Positions 60,501-64,000 of a DNA stretch of 64,000 nucleotides are shown here, piece by piece. The stretch comes from Chitinophagaceae bacterium (lineage in GTDB: Bacteria > Bacteroidota > Bacteroidia > Chitinophagales > Chitinophagaceae). The stretch lies in NCBI GenBank assembly GCA_947446645.1, contig CANFHA010000001.1, forward strand, positions 248,001 through 312,000, in the 5' to 3' direction. The translations under genes and the position numbers were made by a program. Below the pieces are notes generated by a model. It ran no database searches. It was not told the origin of the DNA and saw only the letters and a program-made list of their open reading frames with translations. How positions within the stretch are numbered: the stretch's first letter is position 1; every line of letters begins with the position of its first letter.

Positions 60501-63500
60501 TGAAACACCGGTATAAATACCCGTTATTGCATCTACTGTAGCTACAGATAGATTTGAAGAGCTCCATGTGCCGCCCAGAGTGCCATCTGCCAGTACCGCG
60601 CTCGCACCTGCACATAATACCAGTGCGCCGTTCACAGCCGTTGGGTTCGGGTTCACCGTTACCACACCTGTTATCGTACAGCCGGTAGGCAATGTATAAG
60701 TGATAACGCTGGTGCCGGTTGCAATGCCGGTTACCACACCTGATGCCGATCCTATTGTTGCAATACCGGTAGAGGCACTGGTCCATGTACCGCCTGTAGC
60801 TGCATCGCTAAGCGTTGTTGTCAGGCCTACGCATACAGACAGTGTGCCGGTAATAGTAGCTGGCAATGGATTAATAGTTACAGATGCAAATGTGCTGCAG
60901 CCGGTAGCCGTAATAGTGTAGCGTACCGTATCTACACCGGCAGTGATACCGCTAACCAGCCCTGTACCAGAGGTTATTGAAGCATTTGAGTTAGTTACAA
61001 TCCATGTACCGCCTGTTGTGACATCGCTGAGCTGTGTGGTAGAACCAGCACAAACTGCAAGCGTACCTGTTATCGGAGCAGGTAATGGATTAACGGTTAC
61101 CACAGCTGATATAGAACAGCCGAGGCCCGAAGTATAAGATATTGTAGACGTGCCCTGTGCAGCGCCGGTTACTAAGCCGCCTGTGCTTATGGTAGCTATT
61201 ATGGTGTTGGTGCTGGTCCATGTGCCGCCTATTGTTGCATCGCTGAGCTGCGTAGTGCTGTTCACACATACCGCAAGCGTACCATTTATTGGTGCTGGCA
61301 GCGGGTTCACAGTAACTACCGCTGCAGTGATACAGCCTGTAGACACAGTGTAGGTCACATTTGCTGTGCCCGCAGCTATGCCGCTGAACACACCTGTTGT
61401 GGCGTTAATAGTTCCTGTAGCAGATGGGCTGCTGCTCCATGTGCCGCCTGGTGTTGCATCAGTAAGTGCAGTGGTTGTGCCTGCGCACAATACCAGTGTA
61501 CCGTTGATGCTGGCAGGCAGCGCATTGATCGTTACATCAGCTGTTACGAAACAACCGCCTGCTGTAGTATAAGTAATAGTAGCCGTGTTACCACCTGTTA
61601 CACCGGTAACAACACCGGAAGCATTTACAGTTGCCGATCCGTTACTGCTGCTCCAGGTGCCACCTGCAGTTGCATCGGTCAGGGCAGTAGTAAGTCCCTG
61701 GCAAACTACAAGTGTACCTGTTATTGCAGCAGGTACCGGGAACACCGTTACCACGGTAGTTGTTATGCAACCACCCGCGGTAGTATAAGTGATGATCGAT
61801 GTGCCAGCAGCTATTGCGGTCACGATACCTGTAGTACCTATTGTTGCAACAGTCACATCACCGCTAAGCCATGTACCACCGATGCTTGCATCGCTGAGAG
61901 ACGTTGTTGCTCCCACACATACGGAAGTCGTACCATTGATCGATGATGGTACAGGATTCACAGTTACAATTGCCGTAGTGATACAGCTACCTGTTAACGA
62001 TGTGTAAGTTATGACACTTGTACCTATTTGCAGACCGGTCACTACACCTGCGGCATCTACTGTCGCTATCAGCGGATTTCCGCTGCTCCATGTGCCGCCT
62101 GCTGTAGCGTCAGTAAGTGCGCTGGTCAGTCCCTGGCATACATTCAGGTTGCCAGTGATCGCCTCAGGAAGCGCATCTACAGTTACCACCTCAAATGCAT
62201 AGCAGTATGAAGGCACTGTGTAAGATATAAGTGCTGTACCTGCTGCTATACCGGTGATAACGCCAGATGCGCTGATCACTGCAATCGAAGGATCACTGCT
62301 GCCCCATGTACCGCCTGCGGTAATGTCGCTTACTGATATTGTAAGGCCCTGGCAAATTTCAAGCGGGCTTGGTGTTATAGCTGCAGGTGTTGGGTATACC
62401 GTTACTGTAGCGGTAGTTACACAACCCGTCGGCGGAGTATAAGTTATTGTTGCAGTACCAGGGAATACGCCACACGCCTGGCCCAGTGCATCCACTGTAG
62501 CCACACCCGTATTGCCGCTGCTCCATGTGCCGCCTGCGCTCAGGTCCGTAAGGTTCACACAGGTACTGGTACAGATATTAAATGTACCGGTGATCGGAGG
62601 AGGTGTTGGGCTCACCGTTACTACTGTGGTAGACGTACAGCCTGTTGATAATGTATAAGAAATAGTTGAAGTACCTGATAATGTACAGCTGGCCGTTACA
62701 AGGCCGCCTGTGCTGATGGTAGCAATACCCGATGATACGCTGCTCCATGTGCCGCCACCTACACCATTTGCAAGCAGGCTGGTAGTGCACAGGCATAATC
62801 CCGTATTACCGGTTATTGGTCCTGGTATAGGATTCACGGTCACATCTACCCTGGCTGCACAACCGGTTGCTAATGTATAGCTGATCGTGGTGGTGCCAGC
62901 ACTATTGCCCAGTATCAAACCGCTGCCCAGATCACTACCCACTGATGAGTTTGAGCTGCTCCAGGTACCACCTGGCGTAGGGTCTGCCAGGGCTGTCGTC
63001 AGTCCTACACATACATTCAGCGAGCCGGTTATAGCCGCAGGTACTGGGTTCACCGTCACTATTGAGGTAATTATACAGCCGGTTGGTAGTGAGTAGCTGA
63101 TTATAGTAGTGCCTGCTAATACACCTGTCACAACTCCTGTGCTTGGAGTTACAGTGCCCACTGCCGTATTGCTGCTGGTCCACACACCACCCGCTGTCGC
63201 ATCAGAGAGCGAGGTGGTAGAGTTAACGCAGACGGTAAGGTTACCGTTTATAACGCCTGGCAGAGGATTGATTGTTATAGTAGCCGTGTTAAAGCAGCCT
63301 GTAGTCAATAATGTATAAGTAATAGTTGCTGTTGTCGGTCCGAGCACACCACACGCAAAGCCACTGGCCGAGCCTATAGTGGCATTGGTCACATTGCTGC
63401 TGCTCCAGGTACCACCAGCGGTAGCATCGGTAAGCGTTGTGCAGGTTCCCTGGCATATAGAGAAGTTACCACTCGGAATTGCTGGTATTCGGTTAACAGT

Positions 63501-64000
63501 AACGTTGATCGTTGTAGAACAACCGGTACCAAGGGTGTAGGTGATGGTGGTGATGCCAGATGTTCCGGCTCCTGTGCTCACTCCGAATACTACACCGGTT
63601 CCAACACCTACTGTACCGATAGCTACATTGCTGCTGGACCATATACCGCCCGCATCAGGATCGCTCAACTGTGTAGTTGCATTCACGCATACCTGTGGTA
63701 TACCTGTAATAGCTCCCGGATTCGGATTCACTGTTACAATCGTATTTATTGAGCAGCTGGTAGGTAATGTATAAGTTATAATAGTTGTGCCTGGTGCCAC
63801 ACCGGTCACCACACCTGAGCCAAGGCCCACGGTTGCAACACCGGTAGAGCCGCTCAGCCATGTACCACCAAGGGTGGCATCCGTAAGGGTAATAGTAGCG
63901 CCGATACATACGGGCACATTGCCATTGATAGCCAGTGGCAGTGGGTTCACCGTGATCACATAGGTAGAGATACAAGTAGTTGGCAGTGTATAAGTAATGG
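57519..64000 (-). CDS. giant Ig-like tandem-repeat surface protein with T9SS type A domain, N-terminus cut by window edge
   Basis: About 2,160 residues are visible, open to the right edge, so the signal peptide and start lie outside. From the N-terminal side there are 23 tandem ~72-residue Ig-like (Big_2-type) repeats. Each has a VCVG/VCxG Cys, the core GGTWSSSN, VTGxxxGTxxITYT and a second Cys in TGC. A ~90-residue linker domain (FGGGTYCQGGAGVPVYL) follows, then three different Ig/PKD-like domains with PTYLWFVNGT and WEINGVPVPG. The C-terminal sorting domain has LMPNPNTGSFALKG, DMLGQVVLRKK and IANGMYILNVSS. It is likely a long, disulfide-stiffened cell-surface stalk or adhesin. Confidence 0.9.
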   Translation of the reverse strand, partial: ITYTLPTTCISTYVITVNPLPLAINGNVPVCIGATITLTDATLGGTWLSGSTGVATVGLGSGVVTGVAPGTTIITYTLPTSCSINTIVTVNPNPGAITGIPQVCVNATTQLSDPDAGGIWSSSNVAIGTVGVGTGVVFGVSTGAGTSGITTITYTLGTGCSTTINVTVNRIPAIPSGNFSICQGTCTTLTDATAGGTWSSSNVTNATIGSASGFACGVLGPTTATITYTLLTTGCFNTATITINPLPGVINGNLTVCVNSTTSLSDATAGGVWTSSNTAVGTVTPSTGVVTGVLAGTTIISYSLPTGCIITSIVTVNPVPAAITGSLNVCVGLTTALADPTPGGTWSSSNSSVGSDLGSGLILGNSAGTTTISYTLATGCAARVDVTVNPIPGPITGNTGLCLCTTSLLANGVGGGTWSSVSSGIATISTGGLVTASCTLSGTSTISYTLSTGCTSTTVVTVSPTPPPITGTFNICTSTCVNLTDLSAGGTWSSGNTGVATVDALGQACGVFPGTATITYTPPTGCVTTATVTVYPTPAAITPSPLEICQGLTISVSDITAGGTWGSSDPSIAVISASGVITGIAAGTALISYTVPSYCYAFEVVTVDALPEAITGNLNVCQGLTSALTDATAGGTWSSGNPLIATVDAAGVVTGLQIGTSVITYTSLTGSCITTAIVTVNPVPSSINGTTSVCVGATTSLSDASIGGTWLSGDVTVATIGTTGIVTAIAAGTSIITYTTAGGCITTTVVTVFPVPAAITGTLVVCQGLTTALTDATAGGTWSSSNGSATVNASGVVTGVTGGNTATITYTTAGGCFVTADVTINALPASINGTLVLCAGTTTALTDATPGGTWSSSPSATGTINATTGVFSGIAAGTANVTYTVSTGCITAAVVTVNPLPAPINGTLAVCVNSTTQLSDATIGGTWTSTNTIIATISTGGLVTGAAQGTSTISYTSGLGCSISAVVTVNPLPAPITGTLAVCAGSTTQLSDVTTGGTWIVTNSNASITSGTGLVSGITAGVDTVRYTITATGCSTFASVTINPLPATITGTLSVCVGLTTTLSDAATGGTWTSASTGIATIGSASGVVTGIATGTSVITYTLPTGCTITGVVTVNPNPTAVNGALVLCAGASAVLADGTLGGTWSSSNLSVATVDAITGIYTGVSGGTSTLTYTLPTGCIATAVVTVNPVPGTIIGALTVCEGTTSLLTDATPGGMWYSSIPPLASIGSTSGIVTGISAGTVFITYILPTGCLTTSVLTINPVPSPILGNLQVCVGLTTSLSDVTPGGTWSTVGGGNIAVSPTGVVTGLSAGTGVVTYMLSATGCIATATITVNPNPALITGTQTVCPGLTTQLSDATPLGHWISSNPFVASVGFATGLVSGSNAGTSIISYILPTGCLTAIVLTVNPLPTAILGSPVVCVGTTTTLSDATAGGSWSSSNASVGTVDAVTGVVTGIALGTTTITYTVNATGCYNTTTVTVKAFPTPITGNLNVCVGLTTALSDGIAGGTWSSSATAIGTIGSTSGVATGLNGGTTVITYAIANNCEVTAVLTVNPNPTAILGFASVCVGTCTSLSDLTPGGTWSSSDPTVATATVGTGVVCGVSQGVATITYMLNTGCIATVAVTVNPVLAAITGDSTVCVGSTISLSDVSAGGSWSSSNPGVGTISATGIVGGVSAGITTISYTIGSGCYQLRTVTVNALPNQFTVFGGGTYCQGGAGVPVYLDGSSVGVSYLLMYDSASTGFVAATGYIAGTGDTINFGNMTVASTYTVLATGTTSGCAIGMFGSATVTITPTTNPTVSLTTGVGDTVCPGTSVTLTPVTVGGGASPTYLWFVNGTAVSTSNTYTFIPADGDVVSVVMTGNGTCVFPLTASDTLTLRVLQQGVPLVNVSVDPGDTVCQFAAATFTATPTFGGTTPQYIWLVNNTVVGTGHIYTYVPATGDVVTVKMISNYQCRTADTAYGNVVTMSVVPLLLPHIDIVPIPGFSVHEDSLEMLTTVVHNAGPNPTYQWEINGVPVPGATNDSFWSNSFHDGDSITCLLTSSGFCDGITTFDWIYVTVIPTGIGNVQYVGVGDIRLMPNPNTGSFALKGTLSNTNDEELAIEVTDMLGQVVLRKKTRADHGKINEQIELSSSIANGMYILNVSSGSDNKSFHFVVER
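58905..64000 (-). repeat. at least 23 tandem ~216-base units encoding the Ig-like repeat
   Basis: Units recur about every 216 bases in one frame, are diverged at DNA level and keep the two-Cys, GGTW pattern. Only one unit varies strongly in the GG-x-W core (LGHW). The array continues past the window edge. Confidence 0.92.

Noticed and set aside
58905-64000. Regular ~216-base repeats considered as a CRISPR or satellite array
   Set aside because: Units are coding in one frame, much too long for CRISPR repeats, without spacers, and diverged in the way of protein domains.
1-64000. tRNA, rRNA, insertion sequence, integrase or prophage
   Set aside because: No cloverleaf-like sequence, transposase or recombinase was found by reading both strands. 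A covariance-model and profile search would be decisive.

Overview
The window looks like chromosome from a Bacteroidota bacterium, most likely Chitinophagaceae or a close relative. The main evidence is four secreted proteins ending in type IX secretion (T9SS) sorting domains (7616-8626, 13044-16043, 46585-48636, 57519-64000). Several start regions carry the Bacteroidota -7 element TAnnTTTG, and there are a TonB-dependent receptor and an HxlR/DoxX pair. No tRNA, rRNA, CRISPR array, insertion sequence or prophage was recognised. Coding density is high, and only two gaps exceed 300 bases.

Layout. 1-7.4 kb: housekeeping and stress genes. These are an edge-truncated zinc alcohol dehydrogenase, a VOC protein, exonuclease III, a divergent HxlR regulator/DoxX pair with two palindromic operator candidates, a Lig-Pol DNA ligase D, a leucine-rich-repeat protein kinase, a glycine-zipper stress protein and a 59-residue lipoprotein. 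7.6-13 kb: a DUF4397 T9SS protein, an ABC exporter operon with a LolA-like partner, and two NAD(P)-binding proteins. 13-16 kb: a lectin-like/Ig-like T9SS protein. 16.1-21.7 kb: a tightly overlapping minus-strand carotenoid operon, folE - CarH-like regulator - crtI - crtB - SRPBCC - crtZ - lycopene cyclase. The regulator keeps both B12-photoreceptor signatures (Wx9EH and ExHxxG), so light-controlled pigment synthesis is the natural reading. 22-25.4 kb: a sorbosone/glucose dehydrogenase family protein followed closely by a TonB-dependent receptor.

25.5-54.2 kb: a large surface-polysaccharide locus. A rightward arm (25.5-41.5 kb) encodes a CpsB-like phosphatase, a UDP-sugar dehydrogenase, a Wza-like export lipoprotein and a tyrosine autokinase with a (Gly-Tyr)16 tail. 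It continues with a Wzm/Wzt ABC exporter, sugar aminotransferases, an acetyltransferase, glycosyltransferases, a methyltransferase, a polysaccharide deacetylase and a formyltransferase. A leftward arm (46.1-41.5 kb) converges on it with UDP-GlcNAc 2-epimerase, a PIG-L deacetylase, a glycosyltransferase, a WbpB-like oxidase and a WbpD-like acetyltransferase. Together the arms supply most of a UDP-diacetamido-mannuronic-acid pathway and enzymes suited to an N-formylated amino sugar. Beyond an AT-rich gap and a T9SS protein lie an LpxD-like acyltransferase, a PIN toxin-antitoxin pair, an asparagine-synthase-type amidotransferase, an aldo/keto reductase and an Fe(II)/2-oxoglutarate oxygenase.

54.3-64 kb: an outer-membrane beta-barrel, a NatAB-like ABC exporter, and a giant T9SS protein that runs off the right edge. 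It holds at least 23 tandem copies of a ~72-residue Ig-like repeat with a conserved cysteine pair. The same repeat occurs in fewer copies in the 46.6 kb protein and once in the 13 kb protein, linking three surface proteins of this window.
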